Source of the DNA: Atopobium sp.
GTDB taxonomy: Bacteria > Actinomycetota > Coriobacteriia > Coriobacteriales > Atopobiaceae
Direction: 5' to 3'
Length of the DNA: 36,605 nt
Assembly (NCBI GenBank): GCA_015258715.1
Contig: JABZHR010000010.1
Coordinates: forward strand, 1 to 36,605
The translations under genes were made by a program, and so were the position numbers. The notes beneath the pieces were generated by a model. It was not told where the DNA came from. It ran no database searches and was given only the letters and a program-made list of their open reading frames with translations. This document shows, piece after piece, positions 8,390-16,691 of this stretch. The first letter of the stretch is position 1. Each line of letters starts with the position of its first letter.

Positions 8390-8395
8390 TATACT
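8390..8395 (+). promoter_or_regulatory. -10 element of the HAD gene at 8421
   Basis: TATACT lies 25 bases before the start codon. No good -35 is found at 16-18 bases; TTGACT at 8361 is 23 bases away, which is too far, so recognition may need an activator. Confidence 0.45.
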
Positions 8396-8420
8396 CACAT
8401 ACGTAGATGATTGGATTGAC

Positions 8421-9131
8421 ATGGCAATAACGCAAAATATAACTGATACAAATAAAGCGCTGGTAACTTCTGAGATAGCTTCAGATCTGCAGCATCGCTC
8501 GCTTATTATTTTTGATTTTGATGGGACTATGGCAGACACGTTGCCCACCATTGTTTCTACCGCGAAGATGGCAATGACAGACTGCGGTCACACAGACTTT
8601 ATAGAATCAGACCTTAAAAAGCTTGTAGGACCACCGTTTCCTTATGCGTTTGAGCTGGTCTTTGGACTCAGCCATCAGGACGCTGTTGCGGTTACTAAGC
8701 GTTACCGTGAGCTCTATGTAACTACAGGAAAATGGCCGCTTTTTGAAGGTATGAGAGACCTTATTGATGACCTTCACGCCGCCGGTAAAAAGGTTGCCGT
8801 AGCAAGCTCAAAGAATCAGCCTATGCTAGAGATGGGGCTTAGGGACAACAACCTTATTGGTGTTCTTGATGCCTATGCAGGAAGAATAGATGAGGCGGCA
8901 ACTGATAAAATCACCGCCATTGCTCACGTTATGCGCAAGCTTGGCTGTGACGCATCTGAAAGCGTCATGGTAGGAGACCGCCGTTTTGATATGGAAGCAT
9001 CATTCCCCAATCAGATCCCGTGTATTGGCGTTCTGTATGGCAAAACTACCAATAAACAGGAGCTTATTGATGCGGGAGCAGTTGCAATTGTAGATACGGT
9101 AGAAGATCTACATCACGTTCTTCTCGCCTAA
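8421..9131 (+). CDS. HAD-superfamily phosphatase, Gph/PGP-like
   Basis: A 236-residue HAD IA hydrolase. Motif I is FDFDGT with D32 and D34, followed by a helical cap (the PFPYAFELVFG region), VASSKNQ as motif II, and VMVGDRRFDMEAS as motif IV. The pattern is that of phosphoglycolate phosphatase-like and 5'-nucleotidase-like enzymes; the substrate is uncertain. About 28 residues precede the fold, a longer N-terminus than usual; GGAT about 5 bases before the ATG is a weak ribosome site and a later start cannot be excluded. It is unrelated in detail to the HAD protein at 2470-3132. Its last codons CTT CTC GCC contain one copy of the octamer TTCTCGCC. Confidence 0.8.
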   Translation: MAITQNITDTNKALVTSEIASDLQHRSLIIFDFDGTMADTLPTIVSTAKMAMTDCGHTDFIESDLKKLVGPPFPYAFELVFGLSHQDAVAVTKRYRELYVTTGKWPLFEGMRDLIDDLHAAGKKVAVASSKNQPMLEMGLRDNNLIGVLDAYAGRIDEAATDKITAIAHVMRKLGCDASESVMVGDRRFDMEASFPNQIPCIGVLYGKTTNKQELIDAGAVAIVDTVEDLHHVLLA

Positions 9132-9147
9132 GAACCGTTACAGACAC

Positions 9148-9184
9148 AAAAAACGCCTTGCCACCAAGATGACAAGGCGTTTTG
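9148..9184. terminator. Bidirectional terminator between convergent genes
   Basis: An 11-bp stem, AAAACGCCTTG (9150-9160) with CAAGGCGTTTT (9173-9183). There is a T run on the forward side and, thanks to the A run at 9148-9153, a six-T run on the reverse side. It serves both the HAD gene ending at 9131 and the ABC operon ending at 9203. Confidence 0.9.
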
Positions 9185-9202
9185 CGTTTTACGTGTCAGA
9201 CG

Positions 9203-11119
9203 TTACTCAAGCTCAAAGGCGCCTGTGTAGAGCTGGTAGTACGTTCCTCGCTTGGCGAGAAGTTCGTCGTGCGTACCGCGCTCAATAATGCGACCGTGAT
9301 CAAGAACGACAATAACATCTGCGTTTCTAACCGTAGAGAGACGGTGAGCAATAACAAAGGTGGTGCGGTCGTACATCAGAGCGTCCATACCACGCTGGAC
9401 AATTGCTTCAGTACGTGTGTCAATGCTGGAGGTAGCTTCGTCCAGAATCATGACGGGTGGATCTGCAACCGCGGCACGGGCAATGGAGATGAGCTGGCGC
9501 TGTCCTTGGGAGAGAGCACTACCGTTGTCCTTGAGCATGGTGTGGTAACCCTCTGGAAGACGTTTGATAAAGTCATCAGCACCAGCAAGTTTTGCGGCTT
9601 TTACGCAGTCCTCATCAGTAGCATCAAGACGACCGTAGCGAATGTTGTCCAAAACGGTACCTGTGAAGAGGTTAACGTCCTGAAGAACAATACCAAGAGC
9701 ACGGCGGAGAGAGCTCTTCTTAATCTTGTTGATGTTGATGCCGTCGTAGCGAATCTTACCGTCTTCGATGTCATAGAAGCGGTTAAGCAGGTTAGTGATG
9801 GTTGTTTTACCCGCACCTGTTGCACCAACAAAGGCAACTTTCTGACCAGGTTTTGCATAAAGAGAAATGTCATGCAGTACGGTGTGGCCTGGCTCGTATC
9901 CAAAGTCAACATCAAAGAGACGAACGTCACCCTTGATTGGAGTGTAGGTAACGGTACCATCGCTGTGTGGATACTTCCAAGCCCAGTAGCCTGTACGATA
10001 CTCGGCTTCCTGTACCTGTCCATCAATTGTTTCTGAGCTAACCAGGGTAACGTAGCCTTCATCAGTTTCTGTAGGTTCATCAAGCATCTCAAAGACACGA
10101 TTAGCACCAGCAACGCCCATAACAACGGAGTTTATCTGGCCAGAAATCTGGTTAATCTGAGTGGAGAACTGACGTGTCATGTTGAGAAATGGGACGGCCA
10201 CTGCGATGGTAAAGGGCAGTCCAGAAATAGAAATGTTCTGAACATTTAGCGCAATAAAAACGCCGGAAACAATAGCAACAATAACGTACATGATGTTGCC
10301 CATGTTGTTCAGAATTGGCATAAGCGTATTGGCATAAAGGTTTGCATTTCTGGAAACAACCATGAGCTCGTCGTTAATCTTGTCAAACGATTCAATGGTT
10401 TCTGGCTCATGGCTAAAGACCTTGACGACCTTCTCGCCATTCATAATCTCTTGAATGTGACCCTCAACGTCTGCCGTGGTTTTCTGGGTCTTAACGAAGT
10501 TCTTTGCTGACTTGCCACCAAGGTTTTTAGTAGCAAGAGCCATCAAAGAGGCGCCAAACAAAATGACCAAAGCCATCAATGCACTGTAGTAGAACATGAT
10601 AAAGATGACTGAAATAATGACCACAGAGGTAAAGAGGAGCTGTGGAAGGCTCATACCAATCATCTGGCGCATAGCGTCAATATCGTTAGTGTAATAACTC
10701 ATGATGTCGCCATTAAGGTGTGTATCAAAGTACCTAATAGGCAAATCCTGCATGTGCGAGAACATTCTTGAGCGCCATTTTTGCAGTGCGCCCTGGGTGA
10801 CAATAGCCATGCCCTGGGTAGAGATGATGTTTGCAAGAAGTCCAAGGACATAGAAGGTGGCGAGAAGGGCCACGTTCTGGAAGACAAGACCTTCTGCAGA
10901 GCTCCAGTCACCGGAATCAATGTAGTTGGAGATGATGGAGAGGATACGCTCAAGGAAGACGCTTGGAAGCGACTGCATGATTGCCTGAACAACAGTAGCA
11001 AGAAGCGCCACAGGGAGAAGAACAGGGTAGAACTCCCAGAGCATTTTAATGGTACGGGTAAGAATTTTTCCCACGGGAAGTTTTGGTCTTTTATCGTTTG
11101 TTTCTGCTGTCTTACTCAT
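9203..11119 (-). CDS. ABC exporter half-transporter (canonical ATP-site subunit)
   Basis: 638 residues: an exporter-type membrane domain of six helices (about residues 25-325), then a nucleotide-binding domain. Walker A is GATGAGKT (432-439), Walker B ends in LDE with catalytic E561, and the switch histidine in VIAHRLS is present. The signature motif is LSQGQ (536-540) instead of LSGGQ. It overlaps the preceding ABC gene by 8 bases and is the last gene of the operon. With its partner it should form a heterodimeric exporter in the membrane, moving drugs, lipids or peptides outward; the substrate is not predictable. The LSQGQ change fits the rule that the subunit with intact Walker B gives the weakened signature to the degenerate site. 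Confidence 0.93.
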   Translation of the reverse strand: MSKTAETNDKRPKLPVGKILTRTIKMLWEFYPVLLPVALLATVVQAIMQSLPSVFLERILSIISNYIDSGDWSSAEGLVFQNVALLATFYVLGLLANIISTQGMAIVTQGALQKWRSRMFSHMQDLPIRYFDTHLNGDIMSYYTNDIDAMRQMIGMSLPQLLFTSVVIISVIFIMFYYSALMALVILFGASLMALATKNLGGKSAKNFVKTQKTTADVEGHIQEIMNGEKVVKVFSHEPETIESFDKINDELMVVSRNANLYANTLMPILNNMGNIMYVIVAIVSGVFIALNVQNISISGLPFTIAVAVPFLNMTRQFSTQINQISGQINSVVMGVAGANRVFEMLDEPTETDEGYVTLVSSETIDGQVQEAEYRTGYWAWKYPHSDGTVTYTPIKGDVRLFDVDFGYEPGHTVLHDISLYAKPGQKVAFVGATGAGKTTITNLLNRFYDIEDGKIRYDGININKIKKSSLRRALGIVLQDVNLFTGTVLDNIRYGRLDATDEDCVKAAKLAGADDFIKRLPEGYHTMLKDNGSALSQGQRQLISIARAAVADPPVMILDEATSSIDTRTEAIVQRGMDALMYDRTTFVIAHRLSTVRNADVIVVLDHGRIIERGTHDELLAKRGTYYQLYTGAFELE

Positions 11120-13013
11120 GAGAAGTCACCTCACCTTCCTGGGACTGGTTTTCATCAACACTTTGTTTGTTCTGCGAGAAGTACACCTCGCGGTAGATTG
11201 GATTATCTTTCAGGAGCTCTTCATGTGTACCAATGGCGTTAATCCGGCCGTTATCTAGAACAATAATCTTGTCAGACTCTTCAATACTGGAAGTTCTCTG
11301 AGCAATGATGATCTTGGTGGTATCAGGTAGATAATCTTTGAGGCCCGCACGAATCAAAGAATCAGTCTTTGTATCAACAGCGCTGGTAGAGTCATCAAGA
11401 ATGAGTACTTTTGGACGTCTTAGCAGTGCGCGTGCAATACAGAGCCGCTGCTTCTGGCCACCAGAAACGTTATTACCGCCCTGCTCAATATGAGTTTCAT
11501 ATTTATCAGGGAAGGTTTGAACAAAGCTGTCTGCCTGTGCAAGGCGTGCTGCTTCAAGAATCTCTTCATCAGTAGCATCAGGATTGCCCCAGAGAAGATT
11601 TTCTTTAATAGTGCCGCTAAAAAGTACGTTCTTCTGAAGAACCATAGCAACGGCGCCACGAAGAGCATCGATGTCATAGTCTTTGACGTTATGTCCACCA
11701 ACAGAAACACTACCAGCGGTTACGTCATAAAGACGAGGAATAAGCTGTACCAGAGTAGACTTAGCAGAGCCGGTACCGCCGATGATGCCAATGACCTCTC
11801 CAGATTTGATATGAAGGTTTACATCAGATAGGGCTTCTCGACCTTCTGGTCCAGAGTAGGAGAATCCAACGTTATCAAAATCAATGGAGCCGTCAGCAAC
11901 CTCGGTCAGAGGATTTTCTGGGCTGTTAATGGTAGAAGTTGCAAGCAGTACCTCGCAGATACGACGAGCTCCTTCTTCTGCGATGATGATCATGGCAAAG
12001 ACAAAGGAAAGCATCATAAGCGACATGAGCATCATGAAGCCATAGGTGATAAGGGAAGAGAGCTGACCAACACCAAAGGCGGTTCCTTGAGAAGAAACAA
12101 TAAGGTACGAGCCAAAGTAAAGAATCAAAACAAACAGCACGTAAATAGTAAAGTTCATAAATGGCGAGTTCAGAGCTATGAGCCTCTCGGCTGAAGTGAA
12201 GTCTTTACGCAACTCCTCTGAGGCATTATCAAACTTCTGACGCTCAAACTCTTCATTGACAAATGACTTAACAACGCGAATACCAGCAAGGTTTTCTTCT
12301 GCAGACTCATTAAGTGCGTCGTACTTCTTAAAGATCTTTTTAAAGATAGGGATAACTCTAGAAATAATAAGATAGAGACCAAATCCCAGAAGCGGCATGA
12401 TAGCAACAAAAATAATTGCAAGCCAGCCACCCATGATAAAGCCAGCAATAAATGCAGCAATAAACATGAATGGCGCGCGAACTGCCATACGGATAAGCAT
12501 CATAAATGCCATCTGTACGTTTGAAATGTCAGTGGTCAAACGCGTTACCAGAGAAGATGACGAGAAAGCATCAATAGTGGTAAACGAGAATTTCTGAATA
12601 TTTCGGAACATATCACGACGAAGGTTGCGGGCAAATCCTGTAGATGCCTTAGCAACTGAGATGCCAGAGAGTGCTCCAAACAGCAGTGACAACATTGCCA
12701 TAGCAGCAAGAATGAGGCCCGACTGAAGAATGGCGTTGAGATCAGCGCCAGCTCGAAGGGTGTCAATAAGAGCTGCTGTTCTAAAGGGGATGAGAATCTC
12801 TAAGATGGTTTCTGCCATAACAAAGACAGGTGTGAGGATAGTGTCTCTCTTAAACTCACCAATACTCTTTGAAAGGACCTTAGCAATCTCTCTAAAAGAA
12901 AGATTATTTACATCAACAATGCCAGTCAACGATGAAGGGATCAGGGCTGTATCGGCTTCAGTTGATTCAACCATGTCTTCAAGTGTTTCAGTTGAGGCTA
13001 CTTCTTCTGGCAT
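11112..13013 (-). CDS. ABC exporter half-transporter (degenerate ATP-site subunit)
   Basis: 633 residues with a 70-residue cytosolic N-terminus, six predicted membrane helices and a nucleotide-binding domain. Key catalytic residues differ: Walker A is GGTGSAKS (412-419) with Ala in place of the Gly before Lys; the catalytic Glu after Walker B is Asp (LILDDSTS, D541); the switch His is Gln (IIIAQRTSS, Q572). The signature VSGGQ is intact. This is the pattern of the non-hydrolysing half of heterodimeric exporters such as TM287/288. AAAGGAG precedes the ATG. Its start overlaps the MarR gene end by 16 bases, so translation is probably coupled. Confidence 0.93.
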   Translation of the reverse strand: MPEEVASTETLEDMVESTEADTALIPSSLTGIVDVNNLSFREIAKVLSKSIGEFKRDTILTPVFVMAETILEILIPFRTAALIDTLRAGADLNAILQSGLILAAMAMLSLLFGALSGISVAKASTGFARNLRRDMFRNIQKFSFTTIDAFSSSSLVTRLTTDISNVQMAFMMLIRMAVRAPFMFIAAFIAGFIMGGWLAIIFVAIMPLLGFGLYLIISRVIPIFKKIFKKYDALNESAEENLAGIRVVKSFVNEEFERQKFDNASEELRKDFTSAERLIALNSPFMNFTIYVLFVLILYFGSYLIVSSQGTAFGVGQLSSLITYGFMMLMSLMMLSFVFAMIIIAEEGARRICEVLLATSTINSPENPLTEVADGSIDFDNVGFSYSGPEGREALSDVNLHIKSGEVIGIIGGTGSAKSTLVQLIPRLYDVTAGSVSVGGHNVKDYDIDALRGAVAMVLQKNVLFSGTIKENLLWGNPDATDEEILEAARLAQADSFVQTFPDKYETHIEQGGNNVSGGQKQRLCIARALLRRPKVLILDDSTSAVDTKTDSLIRAGLKDYLPDTTKIIIAQRTSSIEESDKIIVLDNGRINAIGTHEELLKDNPIYREVYFSQNKQSVDENQSQEGEVTSHE

Positions 13014-13462
13014 GTTGTTTCTCCTTTCTCGTCTTTAATACAAGTGTCCCAGTGTTCAACTAATCGATCTAGATATCCGCAAAAGGCAATTTTTTCTTCA
13101 TCTGAAAGAACGGACAAAGCCTGCGCTTCAAATGATGCAATAGATTCTTGAGCTTCTTGTGCTTGTTTTCGACCTTCTTTTGTCAAAGAAAGAAGTGTCT
13201 GCCTGCGATCTTTGTCTACACGAGCACGTTCAACAAGACCTTTTGCTTCAAGTTTGCTCACCATTTCTGAAAGTGATGCAGATGCATTCTTAGTTTTGGC
13301 GAGAAGATCTTTTTGGGTCATTTCTCCATCACGATATAGTGTGGTCAAAATAAACTGCTGACCACCACGACATCCACGCGTGATGTAAAGATAATGGCCT
13401 AGGTGGCCAAGATTGCGAATGATGCGCATCTCTTGAGTAGGTGAGGTTGATGCCTGATGCAT
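12998..13462 (-). CDS. MarR-family transcriptional regulator
   Basis: A 154-residue winged-helix protein. The helix-turn-helix is in residues about 48-70 (MTQKDLLAKTKNASASLSEMVSKLE) and the wing is RARVDKDRRQTLLSLTKEG, the classic MarR DRR signature. Flanking N- and C-terminal helices would form the dimer. It is the first gene of the operon with the two ABC half-transporters, and GGGAGGT lies five bases before the ATG. MarR proteins commonly repress their own operon and release DNA on binding a small molecule, so it probably controls the exporter through the inverted repeat at 13526-13548. Confidence 0.93.
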   Translation of the reverse strand: MHQASTSPTQEMRIIRNLGHLGHYLYITRGCRGGQQFILTTLYRDGEMTQKDLLAKTKNASASLSEMVSKLEAKGLVERARVDKDRRQTLLSLTKEGRKQAQEAQESIASFEAQALSVLSDEEKIAFCGYLDRLVEHWDTCIKDEKGETTCQKK

Positions 13463-13498
13463 GAGTACCTCCCGTAACAGAAATAATTCTTGCTAGGT

Positions 13499-13526
13499 AT
13501 TTTACTCAAAATTTCTGAGATAGCAA
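13499..13526 (-). promoter_or_regulatory. Promoter of the marR-ABC operon
   Basis: On the reverse strand TTGCTA (-35, complement of 13521-13526) and TAAAAT (-10, complement of 13499-13504) are 16 bases apart. This places the transcript start about 30 bases before the MarR ATG. The -35 overlaps the edge of the inverted repeat at 13526-13548. Confidence 0.6.
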
Positions 13527-13548
13527 GGTACTTAACAATTAAGTACCT
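13526..13548. promoter_or_regulatory. Inverted repeat, probable MarR operator
   Basis: The arms AGGTACTTAA (13526-13535) and TTAAGTACCT (13539-13548) are perfect complements around a CAA spacer. The arrangement (10-bp arms, short spacer, touching the -35) is typical for a MarR dimer. Partial copies of AGGTA occur near the -10 (13495-13499). Confidence 0.75.
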
Positions 13549-13606
13549 AAGTTTTATTTTCTTGAAACAAAAGCAGGTAAATCAGGTTAGAGTTCTAGCT
13601 CTGTTT

Positions 13607-14503
13607 TTAAAAGTAGGAAAGATTTGCAAAAATTCTTCTCACCACTGCACCCGGAGATACCTTGGGAACATTGTGAGGACATCCTGGAATGAAGAGAAGT
13701 CGTGCGGTTGAAATTGCTTCAGCAATTCGACGGGTTTCTTCTGGATAAATCTCATCGTATTCACCTGCCATGACAACAACAGGAACGGAGATGTGTTCAA
13801 GGGACGCGGGATCAATATGTGGGTTATCTACCATGAGTTCAAGATGCTCTGCAATACGAGCGGCCTCAGCAGGAGAAGGAACAGGGTAGCCGTCTTCTAG
13901 AACAGCACCTTTCCAGCCTTCAACTGCCCAGCGTTTATTGCCCTCGATACTTTCATATAGCCAGGTCATATCACCTAGCGTATCAGGCTCAAGATTTGCT
14001 CCGATAGAGACGAGGGAGGCAACAATATCGGAATAATCGCGCGCTAAAAGAAGTCCTAGGATAGCGCCATCAGAAAAACCCACAATATGAGCGGAGGCAA
14101 CTCCAAGCTGCTTCAGGACAACATAGGCATCTTCTGCCATCTGCTCGTAGGTAAAAGCAGCTGTTCCTCGGGTACTTTGTCCTTGATCTCTGGAGTCTAT
14201 ACCTATTGCGTTGTAGCCACGTTTGCATACTTCATCAATGATGGTTCCAAAGATACCGTGCTCTTCACCGTTTCCGTGGAGAAAAACAATGGGTGTAGCA
14301 AAGGTATCGTCGGTAACAGACGCCAAATAAGCCGCAGTTGATGCAAGGTCTTCACAGGGTTTCTCGCCAGCAGAGGCGCGGGGAGTGTAGACAAACGTTG
14401 CAATCTCCGCACCGTCATCAAGCAACACCTGAAGATGGCTCTTCAGGTGTGCTGTTGGCTTGTTATAGGGTTTTGGACGATAGACGGGTGGAAACTCGAC
14501 CAC
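13607..14503 (-). CDS. Alpha/beta-hydrolase fold protein
   Basis: 298 residues with a full triad: nucleophile S144 in GFSDG, acid D250 in AGEYDEIYP, and H277 in PGCPHNVP. The oxyanion motif FLHGNGE (about 74-80) is present. The fold covers esterases, lipases, haloperoxidases and C-C hydrolases; the specific substrate is unknown. No signal peptide, so cytoplasmic. The start is GTG with AGGAG five bases upstream. It lies 21 bases after the methionyl-tRNA-synthetase-like gene and is probably translated from the same message; no link in function is evident. Confidence 0.85.
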   Translation of the reverse strand: MVEFPPVYRPKPYNKPTAHLKSHLQVLLDDGAEIATFVYTPRASAGEKPCEDLASTAAYLASVTDDTFATPIVFLHGNGEEHGIFGTIIDEVCKRGYNAIGIDSRDQGQSTRGTAAFTYEQMAEDAYVVLKQLGVASAHIVGFSDGAILGLLLARDYSDIVASLVSIGANLEPDTLGDMTWLYESIEGNKRWAVEGWKGAVLEDGYPVPSPAEAARIAEHLELMVDNPHIDPASLEHISVPVVVMAGEYDEIYPEETRRIAEAISTARLLFIPGCPHNVPKVSPGAVVRRIFANLSYF

Positions 14504-14524
14504 GTGTGCTCCTACCTGCGTGTT

Positions 14525-16564
14525 TTAATTCTTCTGACTTGGGTGTGCTTTGAAGAAGTCAAAGCGTGGAGGAAGCTCTTCAAGCTGGTGCTCTTCCGCG
14601 CTCTGACCAAACTTTGCTGCAAGCTCCTTTGGACCCATAAAGGCGTTCTCCCAGGAGAAGAACTCCTCATGAGGGAAGTTGAGGGCATCTGCGATGCGCT
14701 CGCAACCTTCTGGAACAGCTGGATGCATGAGCAGTGTGATGGTCTTAAGTGCATAGAATGCATCGGCAAGTGCCTGGTCGTAAGCCTCGTCACTGCCCTG
14801 AGCAGCCTTGGAAGCCTCGCCCCAACGCTTGTTTTCTGCGCGAGCGTACTCGTCAACAGCGGCAAGTGCGGAATGTGCGTCAAAGCCGTATGCAAGCTGT
14901 TCGTACTTAAGCAGTACCTCTTGAGCAGCATCAATGACTTCCTGGTGAGGCTCGCTGACAGGCAGGTGACCGCCACAAGCATTGGCTGCACCATACAGGC
15001 AGCTACGAGCCATGCGGTTAAAGATGTTAGTGAGGAATGCGGACTCCTTGAGCGCTGGATCAACAACGCGAGGGTCATCTTTTACCAGAAGATCTGGCTC
15101 ACCATCTTTACCCTTCCTGGATACAGAAGTATCAAAAGCCTTTGGCGAGAAGGACACAGCGCGCTGATCAAGGCCAAGCGAGAGCCAGTGAGCGCGGAGC
15201 TGCTCTGGAGTGTAGAACTCAAGGAGATCTTCGGCCATTGGAGGTTTGATAGCACCAGAGCTGGAAGCCTTCTTGTTCATAAAGAGAATGTGGTAGTTAG
15301 CAACTGGAGTATCGGTGGTAAGACCCCAATCAAGTGCATCCCACAGTGGGTTCTGGACAATGCAGTAGAAGAAGATGTTGTCCTGACCAATAAACTGGTA
15401 GACGGCAGCATCATCGCTGCACCACCAATCGCGCCACTCGTCAGAAGAGTAGCGAGAACCACCGTTGCTGGCGTCTTCAGAAAGAGCAGCACGTGTGAAG
15501 GTGATAGGAGCCCAAAGGGACTCAGTCCAAACCCAGATAGTAAGGTCTTTGAGGTCCTCAATGTCAGGAGACTTAAGACCCCAAGAAATATTGCCCGTCA
15601 TGCGATAAGGCAGGAGGGTCTTGCTTGTTCTAAAACGAATTCCAGCCTCTTTGAGTTTCTCGCGAGCTTCATCTCTATCTTCCCAGTTTTCAAAAACAAC
15701 AGAGAAGGAAGAGGCGTTCCCTTCTGGCTCAATGACACTATGAGCTGGGAGGGAAGAGGCAACACTATCAAAGTCTTGGCGGTAGGAATTTTGGATATAG
15801 ATAATAGGCTCGGTCAGAGTCTCTTGAACGGTAGAAGTAACAACTGAGCGAATCTGTGGGTTGTTTTTCCACTTTTCTACCAGGTTGTTGAGGAACTCTT
15901 TGTATTGTGGCAAGTCAAAGTACCAGCTTGGTGCAGGGCGAAGCTCTGGTGTGGTGCCGGTGAGCTGTGAAACAGGAGCAATGAGCTCTTCTGGGTTGAA
16001 CTGATGACCCAGGTCGCATTCTTCTGCGTAAGCTTTTTCTGACTTACAACCCTTGATAGGGCAGCGTCCATTGACCTGGCGGCCGTTAAGAAACGTTTGA
16101 GCCTCGGTATCGTAAAACTGCTTGGTTGAGAGCTTGGAGAGCTTACCGCGCTCATAGAGACGGTGCATGATGCTGTCGGCCATCTCTTCGTGAATCTTTG
16201 CGGCTGGCTCTAGCGCGGAACCGCCGTAGAAATCAAGCGAGATATTGTAGGCGTTAAGAGCGCTTTTCTGCAGGTTGTGATTATGATTAACGTAATCAAG
16301 AATGGTGCCTTCGTAGCCCTCTTCTTCAACCTTTTTGCGATAGCCCTCTGCAATAGGAGAGCCATAGCAGTCAGTTCCAGAGATAAACAAAACGTTTTTC
16401 TGGCCAATACGATCTCTTAAGAAACGAGCAAAGAAATCTGCTGGGACAAAGACGCCCGCAATATGTCCGAAGTGGAGATTTTTATTACCGTAGGGCATAC
16501 CACCGGTAATGACAGCGCGCTTAGGAAAATGAGGGCGGTTGTTCATGTCGTAGCTTTCGGCCAT
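14525..16564 (-). CDS. metG: MetG-like class I tRNA ligase with degenerate KMSKS motif
   Basis: 679 residues. A Rossmann core has MPYGNKNLHFGH (23-34), equivalent to the HIGH motif, and GTDCYGSP (63-70), equivalent to GTDEHGT. An inserted zinc-knuckle-like segment C168-x4-C173-x9-C183-x3-H187 and the C-terminal helical anticodon-binding domain (about 525-660) match methionyl-tRNA synthetase. The KMSKS loop reads NKKASSSG (430-437), so the second lysine is lost. There is no C-terminal EMAP/Trbp111 dimer domain. It may be the sole MetRS of a divergent type or a paralogue with another role; the window cannot decide. First gene of a probable two-gene operon with the hydrolase. Confidence 0.75.
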   Translation of the reverse strand: MAESYDMNNRPHFPKRAVITGGMPYGNKNLHFGHIAGVFVPADFFARFLRDRIGQKNVLFISGTDCYGSPIAEGYRKKVEEEGYEGTILDYVNHNHNLQKSALNAYNISLDFYGGSALEPAAKIHEEMADSIMHRLYERGKLSKLSTKQFYDTEAQTFLNGRQVNGRCPIKGCKSEKAYAEECDLGHQFNPEELIAPVSQLTGTTPELRPAPSWYFDLPQYKEFLNNLVEKWKNNPQIRSVVTSTVQETLTEPIIYIQNSYRQDFDSVASSLPAHSVIEPEGNASSFSVVFENWEDRDEAREKLKEAGIRFRTSKTLLPYRMTGNISWGLKSPDIEDLKDLTIWVWTESLWAPITFTRAALSEDASNGGSRYSSDEWRDWWCSDDAAVYQFIGQDNIFFYCIVQNPLWDALDWGLTTDTPVANYHILFMNKKASSSGAIKPPMAEDLLEFYTPEQLRAHWLSLGLDQRAVSFSPKAFDTSVSRKGKDGEPDLLVKDDPRVVDPALKESAFLTNIFNRMARSCLYGAANACGGHLPVSEPHQEVIDAAQEVLLKYEQLAYGFDAHSALAAVDEYARAENKRWGEASKAAQGSDEAYDQALADAFYALKTITLLMHPAVPEGCERIADALNFPHEEFFSWENAFMGPKELAAKFGQSAEEHQLEELPPRFDFFKAHPSQKN

Positions 16565-16691
16565 GGATACCTCGCAGTTGGAATTAGTAGATTACGCAAA
16601 TTATCTTCTTATTCTAATCTTTTTTGATTCACTACACGAATAGATTCAGAAGTCGATACTATAGTGAGTAGAAATTATGTAAGGAGAGTTT

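Noticed and set aside
8361..8395. TTGACT...TATACT as a standard promoter pair
   Set aside because: The 23-base spacing is outside the normal 16-18, so only the -10 is reported.
9182..10036. Forward open frame of about 280 codons opposite the ABC gene
   Set aside because: Antisense to the conserved nucleotide-binding domain; no start signals or recognisable protein.
13589..13608. AGAG-TTCTAG-CTCT hairpin followed by five Ts after the hydrolase gene
   Set aside because: The T run is on the forward strand whereas the gene runs in reverse, and the stem is only four base pairs.
14435..15847. Long forward open frame (about 470 codons) opposite the metG-like gene
   Set aside because: It lies wholly antisense to a gene with clear family motifs, has no ribosome site and its translation is rich in Cys/Trp/Ser without domain features.
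16657..16666. ACTATAGT palindrome upstream of the CPBP gene as an operator
   Set aside because: Only eight bases, AT-rich and overlapping a likely -10 element; expected by chance.
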